NCBI GenBank assembly: GCA_958448555.1
Contig: CAUDEL010000008.1
Coordinates: 8,737-72,736, forward strand
DNA: 64,000 bases
Source of the DNA: Limiplasma sp958448555
Lineage (GTDB): Bacteria; Bacillota; Clostridia; Christensenellales; Aristaeellaceae
Direction: 5' to 3'
The notes under the pieces were generated by a model that made no database searches, had not been told where the DNA came from, and worked only from the letters and a program-made list of their open reading frames with translations. Positions 16,450 to 24,729 of this stretch are shown here, piece after piece; within the stretch, counting starts at the first letter, position 1; the number at the start of each line of letters is the position of its first letter. A program made the position numbers and the translations under genes.

Positions 16450-17493
16450 ATGAAAAGCGCGGTTCGTCTCCTGACGTTGCTGGCCGCCGTCTGCCTGACG
16501 CTTCTGTTTTCATCCGGCGCGCTGGCCGAAAAAACCGTGACCATCACCTTTGTCGGCGACTGCACGCTGGGCGGGGAGGACTACCTGGTCAACCGCGAGG
16601 GCTCCTTCCACGACTATGCGCGCCGGGAGGGCTACGGGTACTTTTTCGAGAAGATGCGTGCCTTTTTTGCGCAGGACGACCTGACCGTGGCCAACTTCGA
16701 GGGCGTGCTCAAGGACGACGCGCGGGGCGCGGCCAACAAGACCTACTGCTTCCGCGGCCCGACGGACTTCGCCCGCATTTTGCCCCTGGCGGGCATCGAG
16801 GCGGTCAACCTGGACAACAACCACACCCTGGACTACGGCAAGGCTGGCAAGACCGGCACCATCGAAGCGCTCGCCGCCGCGGGCGTGGGTGTCTTTGACG
16901 AGCTGACCCCCTACATCTTTGAGAAAGACGGCATCAAAATCGCTTTTTTCGGCATGCAGCGCGTCCACTTCTACAGCCTGCGCGAGGAGCTTACCGAGAA
17001 AATCCGCGTGCTTCGCCAGGAGGAGGGCGTCAGCGCCGTCGTCTTTACGCCGCATTTCGGCAACGAATACGCCACCCACCACACCAACGCCCAGGCCGAC
17101 GTCGCCCGCAAGCTCATCGACATGGGCGCCGATTTCGTGGCGGGCAGCCATCCGCACGTCGTGCAGGGGCTGGAGGTCTACAATGGGCGCTATATCTTCT
17201 ACAGCATGGGCAACTTCTGCTTCGGCGGCAACCTCAAGGTCCGCGCCCTGGAGAGCTGCGCCCTGCGCCTGACGCTGACCTTTGACGACGACGGCGCCTA
17301 TCTCGGCCAGCAGCTCAGCGTCTACGCGGCCAACGTCTCCGGCGACCCGGAGGTCAACGACTTCCAGCCCCGGCTGGTGACGGGCGAAGCCGCCCAGGCG
17401 GTCTGGGCGCGCATCGACACCGACAGCGAGGGGCAGGACGGCCCCGTGGCGCAGGACGGCGGCCGGCGCGATTACGCCTTTCTGCCCCGGTGA
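16450..17493 (+). CDS. CapA-family protein (putative metallophosphatase fold), exported
   Basis: The 347-residue protein has a signal peptide (MKSAVRLLTLLAAVCLTLL ... GALA) and then the CapA/PgsA domain. Motifs in order are TFVGDCTLGGED, NFEGVL, NLDNNHTLDYG, FTPHFGNEYATHH and GSHPHVVQGLEVYNGR. These are metal-ligand-like motifs of the calcineurin-type fold. Family members are linked to poly-gamma-glutamate synthesis or cell-wall metabolism, but no pgsBC genes are near, so a capsule role is not supported here. GCGGAGG precedes the ATG. Confidence 0.88.
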   Translation: MKSAVRLLTLLAAVCLTLLFSSGALAEKTVTITFVGDCTLGGEDYLVNREGSFHDYARREGYGYFFEKMRAFFAQDDLTVANFEGVLKDDARGAANKTYCFRGPTDFARILPLAGIEAVNLDNNHTLDYGKAGKTGTIEALAAAGVGVFDELTPYIFEKDGIKIAFFGMQRVHFYSLREELTEKIRVLRQEEGVSAVVFTPHFGNEYATHHTNAQADVARKLIDMGADFVAGSHPHVVQGLEVYNGRYIFYSMGNFCFGGNLKVRALESCALRLTLTFDDDGAYLGQQLSVYAANVSGDPEVNDFQPRLVTGEAAQAVWARIDTDSEGQDGPVAQDGGRRDYAFLPR

Positions 17494-17563
17494 GTCATAG
17501 CCTGCGGCACGGGCGCATAGATACACAGATGTAACGTTTGTCCCTTCCTCCCCTCCCCTGCCC

Positions 17564-17592
17564 TTGCCCGCGCGGCGCGGTGCGGGTATAAT
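17564..17592 (+). promoter_or_regulatory. Promoter of the alpha-amylase gene
   Basis: TTGCCC at 17564-17569 and a perfect TATAAT at 17587-17592 are spaced by 17 bases, 39 bases before the start codon. Confidence 0.75.
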
Positions 17593-17631
17593 CAGGAGGG
17601 GCGCTTTTTCGTTCCCAAGGGAGGTGAACGC

Positions 17632-19146
17632 ATGCTTAACGGCGTGATGTTACAGTATTTTCAGTGGGAGCTTCCCTCCGACTGCGGCCTGTGGCGGCAG
17701 GCGGCCCGGGATGCCTTCCGCATCAGGCGGATGGGCTTTACGGCCCTGTGGCTGCCGCCGGCCTACAAGGGAAACGCCGGCGTCAACGACGTCGGCTATG
17801 GCGTATATGATACCTATGATCTGGGTGAATTTGACCAGAAGGGCACGGTGCGTACCAAGTACGGCACGCGCGAGGAGTACCTCGCCGCCATCCGCATGCT
17901 GCACCTGGCGGACCTGCAGGTGCTTCCCGACATCGTGCTCAACCACCGCATGGGCGCCGACGAATCCGAGGAGGTCACCGTCCACTGCGATGATCCCGAG
18001 AATCGGGCGCAGGCCGATACGCCCGAGGTTCCTGCCGTCATCTTTACCCGCTTTACCTTTCCGGGGCGCGCGGGGAAATACAGCGATTTCATCTGGACGC
18101 ACGAGTGCTTCAGCGGCGTGGACTGGAACGACCTGACCCATCAGGGCGGTATCTTCCGCATCGGGGGAAAGGCCTGGCAGCAGGACGTGGACAGGGAGCA
18201 CGGCAACTATGACTACCTCATGGGCGCGGACGTGGACACCGACTGCCCCGCCGTGCGTGAGGAGCTGCGCCGCTGGGGCCACTGGTACATCGACACCACG
18301 GAGCTGGACGGCTTCCGGCTGGACGCGGTCAAGCACATCAGCGCCGGATTCTACAAGGAATGGCTTGCGGACATGCGCGCCTACGCCGGTCGCGAGCTGT
18401 TCGCCGTGGGCGAATACTGGCGGCAGGACGTGGAGGTGCTTCTGGCCTATCTCAAAGAGGTGGACGGCTGCATGAGCCTTTTTGACGTTCCGCTGCACAT
18501 GCATTTTCATGAGATTTCCCGCGGAAACGGCGATTTTGACATGAGTCGCCTGTTTGAGGGCACGCTGGTCAACGCGCGCCCCGAGCTGGCGGTGACGTTT
18601 GTGGACAATCATGACACCCAGCCCGGCCAGTCGCTGGAGAGCTGGGTGGACGGCTGGTTCAAGGCCGCGGCCTACGGGCTGATCCTGCTGAGGGCCTACG
18701 GCTACCCGTGCGTCTTCTACGGCGACCTTTACGGCATCCCCAGCCGCCGCATCGGCGCGGTGAGCGAGCTGCGGCTGCTGCTGAAGATCCGCCGCCTGAA
18801 CGCCTTCGGGGAGGAGCACGATTATTTTGACCACTGCAACATCATCGGCTTCACGCGGGAGGGCCTGCGCGAGCGTCCCGGCAGCGGCCTGGCCTTCCTC
18901 TGCTCGGACGGCCCGGGCGGCCAGAAGCGCATGTACGTGGGCACGTACTTCGCGGGCACGACGTTTCGCTGCGTGCTTGGCCGGCAGAAAAGCGTGGTCA
19001 TCGACGACGAGGGCTGCGGGGTCTTTTCCGTCGGGGGCGGCGGCGCGAGCCTGTATGTCCCGCGCCTGCGCCCGGGCGACGTCATCAACCGCGTGCTGGC
19101 CATGCTGCGCGCGCGCATCCTGGAGCTGATGGGCAGGCGCGGCTGA
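17632..19146 (+). CDS. Cytoplasmic alpha-amylase, GH13 (GH13_5-like)
   Basis: The 504-residue enzyme has no signal peptide, so it acts on internal alpha-glucans or imported maltodextrins. The (beta/alpha)8 motifs are all visible: substrate region FTALWLPPAYKG, DIVLNHRMGAD, nucleophile Asp in GFRLDAVKH, acid/base Glu in AVGEYW and transition-state Asp in FVDNHDTQ. The start MLNGVMLQYFQWELP matches the AmyA-type N-terminus. GGGAGGTG precedes the ATG. The C-terminal domain is short. The kinase and isomerase genes downstream suggest a sugar-processing operon. Confidence 0.93.
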   Translation: MLNGVMLQYFQWELPSDCGLWRQAARDAFRIRRMGFTALWLPPAYKGNAGVNDVGYGVYDTYDLGEFDQKGTVRTKYGTREEYLAAIRMLHLADLQVLPDIVLNHRMGADESEEVTVHCDDPENRAQADTPEVPAVIFTRFTFPGRAGKYSDFIWTHECFSGVDWNDLTHQGGIFRIGGKAWQQDVDREHGNYDYLMGADVDTDCPAVREELRRWGHWYIDTTELDGFRLDAVKHISAGFYKEWLADMRAYAGRELFAVGEYWRQDVEVLLAYLKEVDGCMSLFDVPLHMHFHEISRGNGDFDMSRLFEGTLVNARPELAVTFVDNHDTQPGQSLESWVDGWFKAAAYGLILLRAYGYPCVFYGDLYGIPSRRIGAVSELRLLLKIRRLNAFGEEHDYFDHCNIIGFTREGLRERPGSGLAFLCSDGPGGQKRMYVGTYFAGTTFRCVLGRQKSVVIDDEGCGVFSVGGGGASLYVPRLRPGDVINRVLAMLRARILELMGRRG

Positions 19147-19187
19147 GCCTGTCCGGGGACAAAAGACCAGTGAAAAGGGGAATGGCC

Positions 19188-20132
19188 ATGGATTGCTGGG
19201 TGGGCTTTGATATCGGCGGCACCAAGTGCGCCGTGTGCACGGGCGTGGAGGAAAGCGGCGGGCCCCGGGTTTTGGACAGGCGCGAGATCCCCACGCCCGC
19301 CGCGCAGGAGGAGGCCATGGCGCGCATGTGCGAAATGGCGCTTTCCATGACGCGTGGCGTGCGCGTGCTGGGCGCGGGCATCAGCACGGGCGGGCCGCTG
19401 GACCGCGCGCGCGGCGTGCTGCTCTGCCCGCCCAACCTGCCGGGCTGGTGCGGCGCGTCCTGGACGGAGCGCGTCTCGCAGGCGCTGGGCGCGCCGGCGG
19501 CGATGGAGAACGATGCCAACGCCTGCGCGCTGGCCGAATGGCGCTGGGGCGCGGGCCGCGGGTGCCGGAGCATGGCGTTTCTGACCTTCGGCACGGGCCT
19601 GGGCGCAGGGCTGATTCTGGACGGGCGGCTGTACCGGGGCGCGTGCGGCATGGCCGGGGAGCTGGGGCACTGGCGGCTGAGCGAATTCGGCCCCGCGGGC
19701 TACGGCAAGGCGGGCTCCTTCGAGGGCTTCTGCTCGGGCGGCGGCATCCGCCAGCTCGCCCAAACGCTCATGGCGCGCGAAAAGCAAAAGGGCGCGCCCG
19801 TGCGTCTGGACCCCGACGCGCTCAGCGCCCGCGCGGTCGCGCTGGCGGCGCGGGAGGGCGATCCCCTGGCGCTGGAGATCCTCACCTGCAGCGCGCGGCA
19901 GCTCGGCCGGGGACTGGCGCTGCTGGTGGACCTCATCAACCCCGAGCGCATCGTCATCGGCTCCGTCTATGCCCGCTGCGAGGAGCTGATGCGTCCCGAG
20001 ATGCTGCGCGCCCTGGCCGCCGAGGCCCTTCCGGCCTCCCTAGCCGCCTGCCGCGTGCTGCCCGCCGCGCTGGGCGACGGAATCGGAGACTTTGCCGCCC
20101 TGTCCATCGCCATGGCCGGGGAGACGGATTAA
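19188..20132 (+). CDS. ROK-family sugar kinase-like protein
   Basis: The 314-residue protein has the phosphate-binding GFDIGGTKCAV at the start, ENDANACALAEWRWGAG, a second phosphate loop TFGTGLGAGLILDG and the catalytic-site Asp in ENDAN. It has ELGHWRL, but the usual ROK zinc motif CxCGxxGC is absent: the matching region reads GYGKAGSFEGFCSGGG. ATG 19188 follows AAGGGG by seven bases; GTG 19170 and ATG 19182 are less well spaced. It probably phosphorylates a hexose or an amino sugar; the substrate is not shown. Confidence 0.85.
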   Translation: MDCWVGFDIGGTKCAVCTGVEESGGPRVLDRREIPTPAAQEEAMARMCEMALSMTRGVRVLGAGISTGGPLDRARGVLLCPPNLPGWCGASWTERVSQALGAPAAMENDANACALAEWRWGAGRGCRSMAFLTFGTGLGAGLILDGRLYRGACGMAGELGHWRLSEFGPAGYGKAGSFEGFCSGGGIRQLAQTLMAREKQKGAPVRLDPDALSARAVALAAREGDPLALEILTCSARQLGRGLALLVDLINPERIVIGSVYARCEELMRPEMLRALAAEALPASLAACRVLPAALGDGIGDFAALSIAMAGETD

Positions 20133-20146
20133 AGGAGGCAACGACG

Positions 20147-20809
20147 ATGGCGCATATCCGTTACGACGGCCCCGGGGCCGTGCTGGACGCCCTGACCGGG
20201 CGCTATCCGGCGCTCGCCGCGCAAAAGGAGGACATCCGCGCCCTCTATGCGCTGCTCCGCCAGGCGTTTGCCTCGGGCGGAAAGCTTCTCGTCTGCGGCA
20301 ACGGCGGCAGCGCCGCCGACGCGCTGCACATCGTGGGCGAACTGATGAAGAGCTTCACGCTCCCCCGCCCCGTCGATGAAGCGGCCGCCGCCGCCCTCGC
20401 CGCCTTCGGCGAGGAGGGCCGGCAGCTCGCCTCCTCGCTGGAGGGAGCCCTGCCCGCCGTGGCGCTGGTGGAAAACGCAGCGCTTTCCACGGCGCTTGAA
20501 AACGACGTGAGCGGCGGCCTCTCCTTCGCCCAGCAGGTCTACGGCCTGGGGCAGCCCGGGGACGTGCTTTTGTGCATCTCCACCTCCGGCAACGCCAGAA
20601 ACGCCGTCGCCGCGGCCATGGTCGCCCGGGCGCGCGGCCTGCGCGTGGCCCTGCTCTCCGGCGGCACGGGCGGCCGGCTGAAGGCCCTCAGCGACGCAAG
20701 CGTGGTGGTGGACGCCACGGAAACCTTCATGATTCAAGAGCTGCACCTGCCCGTCTACCACGCCCTGTGCCTGATGCTGGAATACGCCTTCTTTCCCCCG
20801 CGGCCCTGA
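20147..20809 (+). CDS. SIS-domain phosphosugar isomerase, GmhA-like
   Basis: The 220-residue protein has a SIS domain with CGNGGSAADALHIVGEL (phosphosugar-binding loop, about residues 50-66) and ISTSGNARNAV. The closing region is ETFMIQELHLPVYHALCL. These motifs are typical of sedoheptulose-7-phosphate isomerase, GmhA. In a spore-former without LPS genes nearby it may instead isomerise or hydrolyse another phosphosugar made by the adjacent ROK kinase. AAAGGAGG precedes the ATG. It is 15 bases after the kinase gene. Confidence 0.85.
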   Translation: MAHIRYDGPGAVLDALTGRYPALAAQKEDIRALYALLRQAFASGGKLLVCGNGGSAADALHIVGELMKSFTLPRPVDEAAAAALAAFGEEGRQLASSLEGALPAVALVENAALSTALENDVSGGLSFAQQVYGLGQPGDVLLCISTSGNARNAVAAAMVARARGLRVALLSGGTGGRLKALSDASVVVDATETFMIQELHLPVYHALCLMLEYAFFPPRP

Positions 20810-20826
20810 GGCCCCGCGGGGGCCTC
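20807..20826 (+). terminator. Left copy of duplicated terminator hairpin (locus A)
   Basis: The GAGGCCCC/GGGGCCTC hairpin overlaps the stop codon of the SIS gene. It has no T-run after it; instead the repeat element starts immediately. The same 19 bases recur at 21033-21051. Confidence 0.7.
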
Positions 20827-21032
20827 AGCTTGTCGAAAAAGCTCGCCTACGGCGATCTTTTCCGACAGGTATGCGCCGTTTCCCTCTCGCCCCTGCGGGG
20901 CTCCCGGGCGGGAAACGGCGTAAGGAAACCTTGCTTTGCAAGGCTTCCGAACCCACCGCGCATGTCGCTGGGTTCGGATTTCATTCGGAGGGCTACAGCC
21001 CTCCGAACCTCCCATAAGGTTTTTTGACAGTC
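20827..21032 (-). repeat. Terminator-associated hairpin repeat element, copy A
   Basis: A 206-base intergenic element flanked by identical 19-base terminator hairpins. It begins AGCTTGTCGAAAAAG and ends GACAGTC before TGAGG. Nearly all of it can fold. A terminal stem pairs TGTCGAAAAAG with CTTTTCCGACA. There are arms around 20874-20925 (GCCGTTTCCC with GGGAAACGGC), AACCTTGC with GCAAGG, CCGAACCCA with TGGGTTCGG, and TTCGGAGGGC with GCCCTCCGAA. It is a diverged, inverted relative of copies B and C. It fills the 369-base gap between the SIS gene and the sugar importer; no coding potential seen. Confidence 0.75.
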
Positions 21033-21056
21033 TGAGGCCCCGCGGGGGCCTTTTTT
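21033..21056 (+). terminator. Right copy of duplicated terminator hairpin (locus A), with T-run
   Basis: Repeats the hairpin of 20807-20825 and carries the six-T run that the left copy lacks, so termination of the upstream genes should occur here, beyond the element. The remaining 120 bases to the next gene hold a TATACT (21133-21138) with a weak -35. Confidence 0.8.
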
Positions 21057-21178
21057 GATGCCTGAAACAACTTCATAAAAAAGCCCCCCGAAAACCAAAA
21101 AACCCCCATTTCGTCCCCTGGGGCTGAGATGCTATACTTTTTTCAGCAACAAGCAAACCAGATAAAGGGGCAAGGTCA

Positions 21179-22690
21179 ATGAACGACATCATCGTATCCA
21201 TGCACGATATCTGCAAGTCGTTTCCCGGCGTCAAGGCGCTGGACCATGTGGATTTCGAGCTGCGAAGCGGCGAGGTGATGGCGCTTCTGGGCGAAAACGG
21301 CGCGGGCAAGTCCACGCTGATGAAGGTCCTGAGCGGCGTCTACACCCGCGACAGCGGCGATATGGAGATCCAGGGCAAGGCCTACGGGAACCTCACCCCC
21401 AAGCAGGCGCAGGCCGCGGGCGTAGCCATCATCCACCAGGAGCTCAACATGTGCCGCCACCTCACCGTGGCCGAAAACATCTTCCTGGGCCGCGAGAAGG
21501 TGCGCGGCGTGGTGCTGAGCCAGCGGGAGATGGAGGCCGAGGCCGCCGAGGTGCTGGGGCGGCTCAAAATCGACATCTCCCCCCGCACGGTCGTGGGCGA
21601 CCTGCCCATCTCCAAGCAGCAGATGGTGGAAATCGCCAAGGCCCTTTCCATGGACGCGCGCATCCTCATCATGGACGAGCCCACCTCCGCCCTTACCGCA
21701 CGCGAAATCGAGGACCTCTTCCGCATCATCCGGGACCTTCGCGCCTCAGATCATGGCATCGTCTACATCTCCCACCGGCTGGAGGAATTGCAGCACATCG
21801 TGGACCGCGTGACCATCATGCGCGACGGCCAGTACATCACCTCCATGAACTTCGCCGACACCACCATCGACCACATCATCACGCACATGGTGGGCCGCGA
21901 GATCAAGGAGAAATTCCCCCGCGTGACCTGCCAGAAGGGCAAGAAGATCTTCGAGGTCAGACACCTCAACGCCGGACGCATGGTCCGAAACGTCAGTTTC
22001 TCCCTCTACGAGGGCGAGATCGTGGGCTTTGCGGGCCTCATGGGCGCCGGGCGCACGGAGACCACCCGCGCCATCTTCGGCATCGATCCCAAGGAGTCGG
22101 GACAGATTCTGCTCGACGGCAGGGAAATCGCCATCCACAGCCCGTCGGACGCCATCCGTCAGGGCGTGGTGCTGGCCCCCGAGGACCGAAAGAAGGACGG
22201 GCTTTGCACCAAGCTCAGCATCCGCCACAACATCGCGCTGCCCAACCTCGACCTTCTGTGCAACCGCCTGGGCGTGGTCAGCCACAGCAGGGAAAACGCC
22301 ATGTGCGAGCAGGCGGTCAAAAATTTGCAGATCAAGACCCCGTCGGTGGACGTGGACGCGGCCAACCTCTCCGGCGGCAACCAGCAGAAGGTGGTCGTAG
22401 CCAAGTGGCTGGCGCGCAACTCGCGGGTGGTCATCTTTGACGAACCCACGCGCGGCATCGACGTGGCGGCGAAGGTGGAGATCTACCATCTGATGAACCA
22501 GCTCAAAAAGCAGGGTATCGCCGTGATGTTCGTCTCCAGCGAGCTGCCCGAGGTCCTGGGCATCGCCGACCGCGTGATCGTCATGTGTGACGGGCAGATC
22601 ACCGGCGAGGTCATGGCCAGGGAGAGCAACCAAAACGAGATTCTCACCCTGGCGACCCGGTTTGAAAACAAAATGGCGGCAGGCCAATGA
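21179..22690 (+). CDS. Sugar ABC importer ATP-binding protein, RbsA/MglA type
   Basis: The 503-residue protein is a tandem ATPase. The first half has Walker A LGENGAGKSTLMK (about residues 37-49) and Walker B ILIMDEPTSALT. The second half has the typical degenerate Walker A GLMGAGRTETTRAIFG, signature NLSGGNQQKVVVAKWL and VVIFDEPTRGIDV. It powers a monosaccharide importer (ribose, galactose or xylose class) with the two genes downstream. Overlap with the next upstream reading start and short spacing show an operon. Sugar identity is unknown. Confidence 0.95.
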   Translation: MNDIIVSMHDICKSFPGVKALDHVDFELRSGEVMALLGENGAGKSTLMKVLSGVYTRDSGDMEIQGKAYGNLTPKQAQAAGVAIIHQELNMCRHLTVAENIFLGREKVRGVVLSQREMEAEAAEVLGRLKIDISPRTVVGDLPISKQQMVEIAKALSMDARILIMDEPTSALTAREIEDLFRIIRDLRASDHGIVYISHRLEELQHIVDRVTIMRDGQYITSMNFADTTIDHIITHMVGREIKEKFPRVTCQKGKKIFEVRHLNAGRMVRNVSFSLYEGEIVGFAGLMGAGRTETTRAIFGIDPKESGQILLDGREIAIHSPSDAIRQGVVLAPEDRKKDGLCTKLSIRHNIALPNLDLLCNRLGVVSHSRENAMCEQAVKNLQIKTPSVDVDAANLSGGNQQKVVVAKWLARNSRVVIFDEPTRGIDVAAKVEIYHLMNQLKKQGIAVMFVSSELPEVLGIADRVIVMCDGQITGEVMARESNQNEILTLATRFENKMAAGQ

Positions 22691-22710
22691 GCGTAGGAGG
22701 GACCCACAAC

Positions 22711-23760
22711 ATGGAAAAGAGCAAGCAACCTTTCCTCAAGCGGCTTCTGAGCGTGCGCGGCATGGGCGCGGCGCTGACGGCCTTTGCCGGGCTGATTATC
22801 ATCTACATCGCCTTCGGCCTGATTAACCCCACGGTCTTTTCGGGCCGCAACATCATCAACCTCACGCGCTCCATGTCCAAGTACCTCATCATCGGCATTG
22901 GCCAGAGCTACCTGCTCATCACCGGCAACATCGACCTGTCCATCGGCTCGGTGGTGGGCATGAGCGCCATGATCTCGGGCACCCTCATGTCCGGCGGCAT
23001 GCATCCCTTCGCGGCCATTCTGGTCACGCTCGTGGCCTGCCTGCTGGTGGGCGTGCTCAACGGCATGCTGGTGGGCAAGTTCCAGCTCCCGCCCTTCATC
23101 GCGACCCTGGGCACGATGTTCGTGGCCCGCGGCGTGGCCTACATGGTCAACGGCAACCGCAACACCAACGCCATCGCCAGCGGCATCGGCCAGGAGATGG
23201 GCGACAAGTTCCAGGACTTCTTCTACTACGGTAACACGCTGGGCCTGTACAACACCTTCTGGATCGCGATGATCCTCTTTGCCGCCTTCTTTTTCCTGCT
23301 GAGCAAGACCCGCACCGGCCGCCACATCTACGCCATCGGCTCCAACCCCGATGCTGCCAAGCTCTCCGGCGTCTCGGTGGTCAGCACGGTGACCAAGGCG
23401 TACCTGGTATCGGCGTTCTGCTCCTTCGTCGTCGGCCTGATCCTGTGCGCGCAGGCCAGCATGGGCAACATGGAAGCCGGCAACACCTATGAGATGTACG
23501 CGGTCGCCGCGGGCGTCATCGGCGGCATCTCGCCGCTGGGCGGCACGGGGCTTCTGCTGGGCACCCTGGGCGGCGCGGCCGTGTGGCAGACGCTGGAAAA
23601 CGGCCTGAACATGATCGGCGCGCAGGTGGGCATCCAGCGCATCGTGATCGGCGTGATCGTGGTCTTCGCCGTGCTGCTTGACGTGGTGTTCCGCCGCGGC
23701 ATCTTCAGCCGCAAGGCCACCAGAAAGACGAATGAATTGCCTGCGGGCGTTCAGAAATAG
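22711..23760 (+). CDS. Sugar ABC importer permease, RbsC type
   Basis: The 349-residue membrane protein has about eight to ten helices. Family motifs are LLITGNIDLSIGSVVGMSAM near residues 69-88, TLGTMFVARGVAYMVNG and GSNPDAAKLSGV, with IGGISPLGGTG near the cytoplasmic coupling region. ATG 22711 is preferred since GTAGGAGGG lies about ten bases upstream; ATG 22687 overlaps the previous stop. Confidence 0.94.
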   Translation: MEKSKQPFLKRLLSVRGMGAALTAFAGLIIIYIAFGLINPTVFSGRNIINLTRSMSKYLIIGIGQSYLLITGNIDLSIGSVVGMSAMISGTLMSGGMHPFAAILVTLVACLLVGVLNGMLVGKFQLPPFIATLGTMFVARGVAYMVNGNRNTNAIASGIGQEMGDKFQDFFYYGNTLGLYNTFWIAMILFAAFFFLLSKTRTGRHIYAIGSNPDAAKLSGVSVVSTVTKAYLVSAFCSFVVGLILCAQASMGNMEAGNTYEMYAVAAGVIGGISPLGGTGLLLGTLGGAAVWQTLENGLNMIGAQVGIQRIVIGVIVVFAVLLDVVFRRGIFSRKATRKTNELPAGVQK

Positions 23761-23779
23761 AAACAGGAGGTACCATTTC

Positions 23780-24682
23780 ATGAAAAAGATCGTTGCTCTG
23801 CTGCTCAGCCTGTGCCTGGTGCTCGGCGTTGCCAGCGCGATGGCCGCGGGCGAGAAGATCGCCCTGATTACCATGGACTCCATCGACCAGCACTGGATCA
23901 CCCTCAACGAGGGCGCCCAGAAGGCCGCCGAGGAGCTCGGCGTGACCGTGACCTTCATGTCCCCCAACACCAAGGATGACGCCCAGCAGATCGAGTGCGT
24001 CAACAACGCCGTCGCCGGCGGCTATCAGGCCATCATCGTGGCCGCCAACGGCCCCGACGCCATCTCCTCCGCGCTCAACGAGGCCGTTGCCGCGGGCGTG
24101 AAGATCGTCTATGTCGACTCCCCCGCCAACGTCGAGGCGGAGGCCACCTTCTCCACCGACAACCAGGCTGCCGGCAAGACCGCCGGTGAGGAAATGATTA
24201 AGGCCCTGACCGCGGCCGGCATCACCTCCGGCGACATCGGCATCGTCAACGTCAACGCCGCCACCGACTCCACCGTCAAGCGCGAAGCCGGCTTCCGCAG
24301 CGCCTTTGAGGGCACCGAGTACAACATCCTCGAGACCCAGTACGGCGAGGGCGACGCGGCCAAGTCCCAGACCATCGCCGAGAACTACATCACCCAGGGC
24401 GTGGTCGGCATCTTCGGCGGCAACGAAGGCTCCACCACCGGCATCGGCAACGCCATCAAGGCGTCCGGCAACACCGCCGTCATCGGCGTGGGCTTTGACA
24501 AGTCCGACGCCATCCAGGGCCTCATCAAGGACGGCTACCTGCTGTGCACCATGGCGCAGAACCCCGACGTGATGGGCTATGAGGGCGTGCAGGCCGCCGT
24601 GAAGGCCATCGCGGGCGAGGATCTCGGCCATGCCGTGACCGACACCGGCGTCTCCGTCCTGACCAAGGAAGCGCTCCAGTAA
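23780..24682 (+). CDS. Sugar ABC importer solute-binding protein, RbsB type
   Basis: The 300-residue protein has a signal peptide (MKKIVALLLSLCLVLGVASA) cut after AMA and then a type I periplasmic-binding fold (peripla_BP_4). Motifs are ALITMDSIDQHWITLNEGAQ, the hinge-region DSPANVEAEATFSTDN and IFGGNEGSTTGIGNAI. There is no lipobox, since the only Cys is inside the hydrophobic core preceded by SL. CAGGAGG precedes the ATG. It is the last gene of the importer operon. Confidence 0.92.
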   Translation: MKKIVALLLSLCLVLGVASAMAAGEKIALITMDSIDQHWITLNEGAQKAAEELGVTVTFMSPNTKDDAQQIECVNNAVAGGYQAIIVAANGPDAISSALNEAVAAGVKIVYVDSPANVEAEATFSTDNQAAGKTAGEEMIKALTAAGITSGDIGIVNVNAATDSTVKREAGFRSAFEGTEYNILETQYGEGDAAKSQTIAENYITQGVVGIFGGNEGSTTGIGNAIKASGNTAVIGVGFDKSDAIQGLIKDGYLLCTMAQNPDVMGYEGVQAAVKAIAGEDLGHAVTDTGVSVLTKEALQ

Positions 24683-24696
24683 CCCCCTTTTCCCTT

Positions 24697-24729
24697 CCGC
24701 CGCCGCGCCCCGGCGCGGCGGCGGTTTTT
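24697..24729 (+). terminator. Intrinsic terminator of the sugar importer operon
   Basis: A GC-only hairpin of up to 13 bp (CCGCCGCCGCGCC with its complement, 24697-24724) followed by TTTTT. It touches the stop codon of the convergent hemW gene. Confidence 0.9.

Noticed and set aside
16450..17493. Part of a poly-gamma-glutamate capsule operon
   Set aside because: No pgsB, pgsC or ligase gene is adjacent; the gene has its own promoter and a neighbour in sugar metabolism.
20827..21032. Repeat element as a tRNA, 6S or other known housekeeping RNA
   Set aside because: No cloverleaf, no CCA-type end, no gene-like promoter; family resemblance is to the other terminator-flanked copies.
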